DNA from: XYD1-FULL-44-32 sp964355855
GTDB taxonomy: Bacteria > Patescibacteriota > Minisyncoccia > Phycocordibacterales > XYD1-FULL-46-19
NCBI GenBank assembly: GCA_964355855.1
Contig: CAYHFD010000014.1
Location: 1-21,585, forward strand
Length of the DNA: 21,585 nt
Direction: 5' to 3'
Below, one piece after another: positions 16,030 through 21,585 of the stretch (within the stretch, counting starts at the first letter, position 1; each line of letters opens with the position of its first letter). The position numbers and the translations under genes are program-made. The notes beneath the pieces are model-generated. The model ran no database searches and was not told where the DNA came from. It saw only the letters and a program-made list of their open reading frames with translations.

Positions 16030-17541
16030 ATGTCTCCTATTGCCATCTTTTACAAATTAAAAAATATTTGGTTTCTGTCTTCCGACTTGGGACAGCAAAC
16101 CGTCCGCGGCGGGATTTTGCTTTTTGCCACCCGCTTTGTCATCAAACTGATTCAGTTCGCCCGCACTATCGTGCTGGCCCGGCTTTTGTTTCCGGCTGAC
16201 TTCGGGTTATTTGGCCTAGCAGTCATGGTCATGGCTTTTGCTGATACTTTTTTCCAGACTGGTTTTGACCAGGCACTCGTTCATGAAAAAAAGGACGTCA
16301 CGCCTTACCTGGATACGGCTTGGACAGTGAACATCATCCGTTACAGTCTCATTGCCGTCCTCTTGTTCGCCGGTGCGCCCTTGGCTGGCGCCTTCTTTGA
16401 CAATCAGACTATCGTGCCGTTTGTTCAGGCTATGTCTTTGTCTTTATTTTTGACTGGCTTCGTCAATATCGGCGTTAGTCTTTTTAACAAGAACATGGAA
16501 TTCAACCGCCGTTTCGTCCTCGAGGTATTGATCGTCGTCGGCGAAGTGGCGGTGACGATTGTTGCCGCGCTTCTACTTAAAAATGTGTGGGCACTTATTA
16601 TCGGGGCTATCACCGGCCGCTTGATAGCGGTTATCCTATCGTTTATCCTTCATCCCTACCGACCGCGGTTTACGGTAAACATGGCCGCCGCCCGGCACCT
16701 CTTGTCCTATGGTAAATGGGTGGGACTGGCTTCCATCATTGCCTTCGTTTCTACTCAAGGCGACTACTTTACGATCGGCAAGCTCTTAACGCCCGCCGAC
16801 CTCGGCTTTTATCAGCTGGCGTTCGGCTTGGCTCTCTTGCCGGCCGTGGAATTCGCCCGAGCGCCCGGCGCGCTCTTTATTGCTCTTTTTTCCAAAATGC
16901 AGGACGACGTGGTTTTTCTGCGCCGGGCTTTTGTCAAGATTGCTTCCTTGGTGGCGATGGTGGCTTTGCCGGCTTCTGCTGGTCTCTGGTGGGTGGCTGA
17001 TCTGGTTGTCCGTTATGTCTATGGCGAGAAATGGCTGCCGATGCTCACGGTGATCACCCCACTTATCCTGTTTGGTCTGGTTAAAGCCGTGGAATACATC
17101 ATTACCCCACTCTTTTTGGGCATTGGCCGGCCGAAGCTGGTCGCCATGGCCCAGAGCGCTCAACTCGTGGTTATGGCTCTCGTTTTGATTCCGCTGACGA
17201 TGGCACTCGGCATACGCGGCACGGCTATTGCCATGGTTTTCGCCGGCCTCACGACGACGTTGGTCTTAACCATCGCGTTGCGCCGGCAAATTAGGATTGG
17301 CCTATGGGGCCTCTTGGAGATTGTTTGGCTGCCTTTTTTCGGGTCTGCCCTCATGATCGGTCTCATGTCGTTAGTCTGGGAACCAATATTTACTATTTTT
17401 GATTTCTCGGGTCTGCAACATGTTTTCGCTCTGGTCGTAGCCGGAGCCGTCAGTTATGGAGCACTCGCGTTTATCATGGATGCCTCTTTAAACAAGAGAC
17501 GTCTTTTTACCTCAGTCACATGGATAAAAGAGAACCTGTAA
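16030..17541 (+). CDS. Polysaccharide flippase (Wzx, MOP superfamily)
   Basis: A 503-residue integral membrane protein with about 12-14 hydrophobic helices. The start QTVRGGILLFATRF, followed by QFARTIVLARLLFPADFGLFGLA and TGFDQALVHEKK, is the hallmark of the polysaccharide-synthesis branch of the MOP exporters (WzxC-like). Such proteins flip lipid-linked glycan units across the cytoplasmic membrane. Length matches the family. It is the only transporter in the cluster and ties the glycosyltransferases to an exported surface glycan. It begins 3 nt after the GT2/methyltransferase fusion gene and its end overlaps the next gene by 22 nt. Composition is GC-rich (16801-16860 has 37 G/C in 60). Confidence 0.9.
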   Translation: MSPIAIFYKLKNIWFLSSDLGQQTVRGGILLFATRFVIKLIQFARTIVLARLLFPADFGLFGLAVMVMAFADTFFQTGFDQALVHEKKDVTPYLDTAWTVNIIRYSLIAVLLFAGAPLAGAFFDNQTIVPFVQAMSLSLFLTGFVNIGVSLFNKNMEFNRRFVLEVLIVVGEVAVTIVAALLLKNVWALIIGAITGRLIAVILSFILHPYRPRFTVNMAAARHLLSYGKWVGLASIIAFVSTQGDYFTIGKLLTPADLGFYQLAFGLALLPAVEFARAPGALFIALFSKMQDDVVFLRRAFVKIASLVAMVALPASAGLWWVADLVVRYVYGEKWLPMLTVITPLILFGLVKAVEYIITPLFLGIGRPKLVAMAQSAQLVVMALVLIPLTMALGIRGTAIAMVFAGLTTTLVLTIALRRQIRIGLWGLLEIVWLPFFGSALMIGLMSLVWEPIFTIFDFSGLQHVFALVVAGAVSYGALAFIMDASLNKRRLFTSVTWIKENL

Positions 17542-18305
17542 CAGGTAAGTCTAATCAGGTATGGGGTGAGATTTGGCGAGAAGTTAATACTGATGACGCT
17601 CACATTATTTTCAAACATCGACTGTTGGTAGAGGGGGCGCCGATTTTTGGCCGCCACTTTCCGTCTGCCCCTCAAACGATTCTCGATATTGGTAGTGGTA
17701 ACGGGCGTTATACTTTTCACTGGGCACGACAGTTTCCGGCGGCGACTGTCACCGCGGTCGATATTTCCCCGGCCTCGGTCGCGTTAATTAATCAGTTTGC
17801 GATAACACTCGGGATTACTAATTGCACGGCGATTACTGCTGACGTGAATCATCTGCCTTTTGCTGACGGATCATTTGACGTCGTTTTTTGCGACGTGGTG
17901 ATCCAGCATATGGAAGAAGTTGGCCAAGCCCTCGCGGAGATGAAACGAGTGCTGAAGACAGAGGGGTGGCTCATTATTGCCGTTAATAACGTTTGGAGCT
18001 TTCATACACTTTATAAACTTACACTCAGGCTTTTGGGTCGGGCGTACTCCTACGGCTACGAAAAATCCTACACTAAACGTGAGTTGCGTCAGCTCTTAAC
18101 AGCCGCGGGTTTTCAGGTGATGGCCGAGGACGGGTTTTACCCGGCCTATGGTCTTTATCGGCTGAAGATTGTTCATCCCTGGTTTGGTTTCTTAGGCAGG
18201 CTTGTCAACCGTCTGACCAAACTGGGAGACAAGTTTTCTGGTCGTTTTTTTTCGCGTTACTTTGGTATGGAAATACTAGTGGTAGCTCGTAAATCATCCA
18301 AATAG
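17520..18305 (+). CDS. Class I SAM-dependent methyltransferase
   Basis: A 261-residue methyltransferase with motif I ILDIGSGNGRYT (DIGSGNG 56-62), D81 in AVDIS, then DVVFCDVVIQHMEEVGQAL and LKTEGWLIIAVNNVW. The C-terminal domain (YEKSYTKRELRQLLTAAGF) is of the small-molecule type. It begins 22 nt before the flippase stop, so translation of the two is probably coupled. It is the last gene of the GC-rich block; a separate promoter and a composition change follow. Likely to methylate the glycan. Confidence 0.86.
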   Translation: MDKREPVTGKSNQVWGEIWREVNTDDAHIIFKHRLLVEGAPIFGRHFPSAPQTILDIGSGNGRYTFHWARQFPAATVTAVDISPASVALINQFAITLGITNCTAITADVNHLPFADGSFDVVFCDVVIQHMEEVGQALAEMKRVLKTEGWLIIAVNNVWSFHTLYKLTLRLLGRAYSYGYEKSYTKRELRQLLTAAGFQVMAEDGFYPAYGLYRLKIVHPWFGFLGRLVNRLTKLGDKFSGRFFSRYFGMEILVVARKSSK

Positions 18306-18309
18306 ACGC

Positions 18310-18337
18310 TTTACTAAAAGCTAAAAAATAGTACAAT
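18310..18337 (+). promoter_or_regulatory. Promoter for the C-methyltransferase/aminotransferase pair
   Basis: TTTACT (18310-18315) and TACAAT (18332-18337) are separated by 16 bp. The ATG at 18344 begins 6 nt after the -10 box, exactly where transcription should start, so the mRNA would be leaderless. The -35 overlaps a small hairpin (GCTTT 18308-18312, AAAGC 18317-18321). Confidence 0.6.
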
Positions 18338-18343
18338 CACCCT

Positions 18344-19606
18344 ATGAAAATAAATCACGATGTTAATCCGGGTAAACTTAACCACTGTCAAATAACCGGT
18401 TCCAGCAACCTTTTTGAGGTTATTGACCTTGGTCATCAGCCCCCTTGTGACGCCCTTTTGACTGAAGAGATGTTAAATGAGACCGAAAAAAGTTATCCGC
18501 TTAAACTTATGATGTGTCCAGATTCAGGTTCAGCCCAACTTGATTATGTGGTTGACGGTTCCGAGATTTACTATCCCGAATATCCTTACCGTAGTGGTAT
18601 TTCCAAACCACTGGAAGAATATCAGCGGGCTTTTGCTGATGATGTTGTAAAAATGTTTGGTCTGGCCCCGGGGGCGTTATGTGTTGATATTGGTTCCAAC
18701 GACGGCACCCTATTAACTGGTTTTATGAGAAACGAGATGCGGGCTTTGGGTGTAGAGCCAACCAATATTGCGCAAATTGCTCGTGACGAAAACAAAGTTG
18801 AAACTATTCAAGAATTTTTTACAGCGTTGGTAGCTAAAGATATTGTGGAAAAATATGGTAAGGCCAAGATTATTACCATGACCAATGTTTTCGCTCATAT
18901 GGCAACTCTTGGTGAAGTTATGCACGGGTTGGTGGAACTTTTAGACGATGGCGGTATTTTTATTACGGAAAGCCAATATCTTCTTGATGTCCTAGAGAGT
19001 AATCAATTTGAGGGTATTTATCACGAACATGTTCGCACTTACAGTCTAAAAGCCCTTGTTACTCTTATGCCATATTATGATTTGGAAGTTTTTGATGTTC
19101 AGCGCGCCTCGCGTTATGGTGGCAATATTCGGGCTTATATCGCTAGAAAAGGCGTTCAGCCGATCAGAGAGCATGTGACAGATCTTTTGGCCGAAGAGGA
19201 GAGTAAGGGTTTGTTTAAACCAGAAACTTGGGCTAAGTGGCGAGAAAAAGTTGAAGAGAATAAGACTAAATTTATGAACTTAGCTATTAAGGCCAAGAAT
19301 GAGGGTTTAAAATTTGTGGGCAATTCTTGTCCTGGGCGGGGCGCGGTGTTGCTAAATTACTATGGGGTGGACAAAAGTTTAATGCCTTATGTAGCTGAAT
19401 TGCCAAATGGCCTCAAGGTCGGCCGCTATTTACCCGGCACTCACATTCCCGTTGTTTCCAATGAGATACTTTTTACCGAACAACCAGACTATGTTGTGCT
19501 TTTAGCTTGGCATTATAGTGACTATATGATTAAAGACTTGCGCGCTCGCGGACTTAAATCCAAGTTTGTTATTCCTTTACCAGAGTTTCATATTATTGAA
19601 GATTAA
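18344..19606 (+). CDS. Three-domain sugar C-methyltransferase
   Basis: A 420-residue protein of the NDP-hexose C-methyltransferase family (TcaB9/NovU type). An N-terminal domain comes first, then a SAM domain with motif I VDIGSNDGTLL (114-124) and E138, then a C-terminal domain (KFVGNSCPGRGAVLLNYYG, VVLLAWHY). These enzymes add a methyl group to C-3 of a keto-sugar nucleotide. YHEH at 226-229 matches the Tyr-x-Glu-His that family members use in catalysis, and YPYRSGIS (80-87) is also family-typical. The zinc-binding Cys pairs look incomplete: C15 and C58 are present, but the partners three residues on are Thr and Ser. The ATG is set by a promoter 6 nt upstream. It is followed after 4 nt by an aminotransferase gene, consistent with a branched or amino-sugar pathway. 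Confidence 0.85.
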   Translation: MKINHDVNPGKLNHCQITGSSNLFEVIDLGHQPPCDALLTEEMLNETEKSYPLKLMMCPDSGSAQLDYVVDGSEIYYPEYPYRSGISKPLEEYQRAFADDVVKMFGLAPGALCVDIGSNDGTLLTGFMRNEMRALGVEPTNIAQIARDENKVETIQEFFTALVAKDIVEKYGKAKIITMTNVFAHMATLGEVMHGLVELLDDGGIFITESQYLLDVLESNQFEGIYHEHVRTYSLKALVTLMPYYDLEVFDVQRASRYGGNIRAYIARKGVQPIREHVTDLLAEEESKGLFKPETWAKWREKVEENKTKFMNLAIKAKNEGLKFVGNSCPGRGAVLLNYYGVDKSLMPYVAELPNGLKVGRYLPGTHIPVVSNEILFTEQPDYVVLLAWHYSDYMIKDLRARGLKSKFVIPLPEFHIIED

Positions 19607-19610
19607 AATT

Positions 19611-20708
19611 ATGGTTCCCTATCTTAATTTTCGCAATCTAAATGCTCCCTATAAAAAAGAACTTCTGTCTGCTATCGAGGGGGTAATTGATTCTGGCCAC
19701 TATATCTTGGGCGAAAAAGTATCACAGTTTGAAAAAGATTATGCCAGTTATGTGGGTCGGGGCGAGGCTGTCGGGGTTGGCAATGGTCTTGATGCCCTGA
19801 CCCTCATTTTTCGCGCCTATAAAGAATTGGGGGTAATGAAAGCAGGGGACGAAATATTGGTCCCAGCCAACACCTACATCGCCAGTATTCTTTCGATTAC
19901 AGAAAATAAACTTGTACCAGTTTTAGTGGAGCCAGATATCAATACTTATAATATTGACCCCAAGCTAATCGCGGAAAAAATAACTCCTAAAACAAAGGCC
20001 ATACTGATTGTTCACCTCTATGGTCGGATTGCTTATAATACCGAACTACAAGAAATTGCCACCAAATACAATTTAAAAGTTGTTGAAGACTCGGCCCAAG
20101 CCGCTGGTGCTAGTTGGGAAGACCATCGGGCTGGCGCTTTGGGCGATGCTGGTGGTATGAGTATGTATCCGTCAAAAAACTTGGGTGCCCTGGGTGACGC
20201 TGGTGTGGTAACCACAATTGATTCCAAACTAGCCGAAATGATTCGCGCTATTAGAAACTATGGTAGTGAGGAAAAATATCACAATAAATATCAAGGGGTA
20301 AACTCGCGCCTCGATGAATTGCAGGCCGCGGTATTGTTGGTCAAACTTAAATATTTAGACCAAGAAAATAAAAAAAGAAGGGAAGTGGCCAGGGCGTATA
20401 TTGCTGGTATAAAAAATGACAAATTGATATTACCGGCTGATATTGGTGATAGTCATGTTTGGCACCTTTTTGTTGTCCGCACCAAAGAGCGTGATCGTTT
20501 CCAAAAATATTTACAAGAAAAGGAAATAGGTACTGTTATTCACTATCCAATTCCACCTCACAAACAACCGGCTTATAAAGATTGGAATAATCTGTCACTG
20601 CCCATTACCGAAGAGATTCATGATACGGTTATTAGTCTTCCTCTTCATCCAGTATTAACTGAAAGTGAAGTGGCGGAGGTTATTCAAGTTTGTAATAATT
20701 TTAACTAA
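19611..20708 (+). CDS. DegT/DnrJ-family sugar aminotransferase (FdtB/QdtB-like)
   Basis: A 365-residue PLP-dependent transaminase that converts a keto-sugar nucleotide into an amino sugar. GHYILGEKVSQFE (29-41), VGNGLDALTLIFRAY (56-70) and ANTYIASI (86-93) are typical of the FdtB/QdtB 3-aminosugar branch. The cofactor pocket shows D160 and Q163 (EDSAQAAGA), and the Schiff-base lysine is K189 in SMYPSKNLGALGDAG. I use the ATG at 19611 rather than an in-frame TTG at 19566, because MVPYLNFRNL is the normal family start and lies 4 nt after the upstream stop. Product sugar is probably a 3-amino-3,6-dideoxyhexose, but position and nucleotide are not provable here. Confidence 0.9.
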   Translation: MVPYLNFRNLNAPYKKELLSAIEGVIDSGHYILGEKVSQFEKDYASYVGRGEAVGVGNGLDALTLIFRAYKELGVMKAGDEILVPANTYIASILSITENKLVPVLVEPDINTYNIDPKLIAEKITPKTKAILIVHLYGRIAYNTELQEIATKYNLKVVEDSAQAAGASWEDHRAGALGDAGGMSMYPSKNLGALGDAGVVTTIDSKLAEMIRAIRNYGSEEKYHNKYQGVNSRLDELQAAVLLVKLKYLDQENKKRREVARAYIAGIKNDKLILPADIGDSHVWHLFVVRTKERDRFQKYLQEKEIGTVIHYPIPPHKQPAYKDWNNLSLPITEEIHDTVISLPLHPVLTESEVAEVIQVCNNFN

Positions 20709-20716
20709 AACAATTT

Positions 20717-20746
20717 AGCGGGTGCGACGTTTTCGTCGCACCCGCT
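20717..20746. terminator. Perfect 13-bp hairpin between convergent genes
   Basis: Positions 20717-20729 pair without mismatch with 20734-20746 around a TTTT loop (core GCGGGTGCGACG/CGTCGCACCCGC). It lies 8 nt after the aminotransferase stop and 20 nt beyond the stop of the minus-strand gene, so it can serve as a terminator for both. The T-tracts beside it are weak. Confidence 0.7.
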
Positions 20747-20766
20747 TGGGGAACAATTTTGGGGAG

Positions 20767-21414
20767 TCAGTGTTTGGGCCAACCCCCGCGGATGTCTGCA
20801 AACATCGGCCGGTCTGGGTCCATGACCCATTCCAGCTGTTCACAGTTCGAGAACACAATCTCCCTGTTTCTTTCCCGGATACCGGCTTCGGTGAACACTT
20901 TCCACTGGCCGGTGAGTCGAGGCAGGTCGTCTTCGTTGATGATGCGTAGGTGCATCATCGTCACATCGGCCCCACGGCGCGCTTCTTCGTGGTGAATGGT
21001 CACCCCGAGAAACTCGACCGGCGGGACGTCGGTGGCCTTGTCGCCAAAGGCATCGGCCGTATCTCGCCCGAGTGCCGTTTCTGGGGTGTCGTACATCCGG
21101 AACGAGCAACAGGTATTGTGGTACTTACCACGGTACTTTTCACCAGCCTCTTCTGCCTCACGCAGTTTGAGGGCAAACCCTAGACGGTGGCTGTCCCGGG
21201 TGTGCACTTCATGCACAATCTGCACGCTCACCGCTGCCCCGGACATGCCAATCAAATACTCAAAAACCGAGATTGGCACAAAACCCTTGTTGGCCTGCCG
21301 GTGAGCGTAGATCTTTTTCGCCAGGGCCTGAATAATCGGTACCAGCTCGTCAAAGGTGGCTTTTTCGATGATCTCCACCATGGAGGCCACACTGTTTTCT
21401 TCCAATGGCAACAT
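20767..21414 (-). CDS. Hypothetical protein with degenerate Nudix-like box
   Basis: A 215-residue protein. LGFALKLREAEEAGEKYRGKYHNTC (78-102) followed by MYDTPETALGRDTADAFG (107-124) resembles a Nudix hydrolase: a substrate-binding strand, then the catalytic helix. Aligned to Ex7REUxEExG, it reads D109-x7-R117-D118-T-A-D121-A-F-G124, keeping Arg and the final Gly but replacing the Glu residues by Asp or Ala. FLGVTIHHEEARRGADVTMMHL then looks like a later Nudix strand. Phosphate-ester hydrolysis or nucleotide binding is possible; activity is uncertain. It is very GC-rich (21001-21060 has 41 G/C in 60) and has a strong SD (AGGAGAAAGGA on the minus strand), unlike all the plus-strand genes. It is convergent with the glycan cluster and need not belong to it. 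Confidence 0.7.
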   Translation of the reverse strand: MLPLEENSVASMVEIIEKATFDELVPIIQALAKKIYAHRQANKGFVPISVFEYLIGMSGAAVSVQIVHEVHTRDSHRLGFALKLREAEEAGEKYRGKYHNTCCSFRMYDTPETALGRDTADAFGDKATDVPPVEFLGVTIHHEEARRGADVTMMHLRIINEDDLPRLTGQWKVFTEAGIRERNREIVFSNCEQLEWVMDPDRPMFADIRGGWPKH

Positions 21415-21421
21415 TTTTCGG

Positions 21422-21432
21422 TCCTTTCTCCT
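21422..21432 (-). promoter_or_regulatory. Strong Shine-Dalgarno site
   Basis: The minus strand reads AGGAGAAAGGA, with the AAAGGA end 7 nt before the ATG at 21414. This is the only clear SD in the window and supports that start. Confidence 0.75.
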
Positions 21433-21460
21433 GTTGGAGTGTTCGAAGTTTCTGCGCTCT

Positions 21461-21514
21461 GTTTTGGCCGCATTTTTTAAGGTTCTATTAAGCCCTAAAA
21501 ACTGCGGCCAAAAC
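21461..21514. repeat. 19-bp inverted repeat in the 5' region of the minus-strand gene
   Basis: The arms 21461-21479 and 21496-21514 (core TTTTGGCCGCA/TGCGGCCAAAA) match at 18 of 19 positions with a 16-nt spacer. If the minus-strand transcript starts near 21505-21515, the hairpin would form at the very 5' end of the mRNA. It could stabilise the mRNA, attenuate transcription or bind a regulator as DNA. Confidence 0.7.
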
Positions 21515-21538
21515 TACTAACCTGTCAAAGTAGGTAAA
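21511..21538 (-). promoter_or_regulatory. Possible promoter for the minus-strand gene
   Basis: On the minus strand TTTACC (21533-21538) and TAGTTT (21511-21516) are 16 bp apart. A perfect TTGACA also occurs (21523-21528) but without a good -10 at 16-18 bp. The region is promoter-like, but the exact boxes are uncertain. Confidence 0.35.
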
Positions 21539-21545
21539 TTTACCT
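21532..21545. promoter_or_regulatory. Perfect 14-bp palindrome, candidate operator
   Basis: AGGTAAATTTACCT is a perfect palindrome, and CAAA and TTTG flank it as further imperfect symmetry. It contains the TTTACC -35 of the plus-strand promoter and, on the other strand, the candidate -35 of the minus-strand promoter. One dimeric regulator could control both genes. Confidence 0.5.
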
Positions 21546-21567
21546 TTGAATCCGAACACCTTAGAAT
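21539..21567 (+). promoter_or_regulatory. Promoter for the gene at the right edge
   Basis: TTTACC (21539-21544) and TAGAAT (21562-21567) are separated by 17 bp. The ATG at 21575 lies 7 nt after the -10 box, so the mRNA is predicted to be leaderless, as for two other genes here. Confidence 0.55.
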
Positions 21568-21574
21568 TAGTTTT

Positions 21575-21585
21575 ATGAAAAAATT
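21575..21585 (+). CDS. Start of a gene cut by the window edge
   Basis: ATGAAAAAATT encodes Met-Lys-Lys and continues past the window. It is placed at the predicted transcription start of a good promoter. A MKK start is common for exported proteins, but nothing more can be said. Confidence 0.35.

Noticed and set aside
19566..19610. TTG start extending the aminotransferase by 15 residues
   Set aside because: The extension lies inside the upstream gene and is not family-like; MVPYLNF at 19611 is.
20722..21480. Several plus-strand frames opposite the Nudix-like gene
   Set aside because: They are shadows in a GC-rich gene; the minus-strand frame has the SD, start and protein-like sequence.
1..21585. 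Recoded UGA (glycine) genetic code
   Set aside because: TGA ends several genes exactly at ATGA overlaps with the next start, so it is used as a stop.
1..21585. CRISPR array, tRNA, rRNA, transposase
   Set aside because: No regularly spaced repeats, cloverleaf, rRNA-like stretch or transposase-like protein was seen on either strand.

Overview
The window looks like a chromosomal segment from a low-GC bacterium with compact, overlapping genes, most plausibly a member of the Patescibacteria (Candidate Phyla Radiation). The reasons are the VirD4/TraG-like ATPase of a type common in that group, the very dense surface-glycan cluster, the near absence of Shine-Dalgarno (SD) sequences, and several starts placed 6-9 nt behind a -10 box, which suggests leaderless mRNAs. 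TGA serves as a normal stop (several ATGA overlaps), so the recoded UGA=Gly lineages are unlikely. The lineage call is inference, because no rRNA or marker gene is present.

Layout. 1-484: a palindromic hairpin followed by the C-terminal fragment of a sodium/solute symporter. 622-2427: a VirD4/TraG-like ATPase with its own extended -10 promoter. 2466-20708: one long plus-strand surface-glycan cluster. It contains seven GT-B (GT4-type) glycosyltransferases, one fused to an N-terminal P-loop kinase. It also has one GT2 glycosyltransferase fused to a methyltransferase, five clear class I methyltransferases plus one degenerate one, a Wzx/MOP flippase, a three-domain sugar C-methyltransferase and a DegT-type sugar aminotransferase. 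Most genes are within a few bases of each other or overlap. 20767-21414: a minus-strand, GC-rich gene for a protein with a degenerate Nudix-like box. 21415-21585: a structured divergent promoter region leading into a plus-strand gene that starts about 11 bp before the window ends.

How the genes work together (inference): the glycosyltransferases build a lipid-linked glycan on the inside of the membrane, the methyltransferases decorate or cap it, the aminotransferase and C-methyltransferase supply unusual amino- or branched-chain sugars, and the flippase exports the finished unit. No polymerase, ligase, initiating phosphoglycosyltransferase or nucleotide-sugar dehydratase is visible here, so those steps must be encoded elsewhere.

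The cluster is a compositional mosaic. About 2.6-12.74 kb is AT-rich (one counted 60-nt line is 20% GC). About 12.74-18.3 kb is much richer (one line 62%). 18.34-20.7 kb is again lower (one line 33%), and the minus-strand gene is very rich (one line 68%). The first switch falls inside a glycosyltransferase gene, at the codons for its conserved EX7E motif, and suggests recombination there. There is no gene-free stretch longer than 300 bases.
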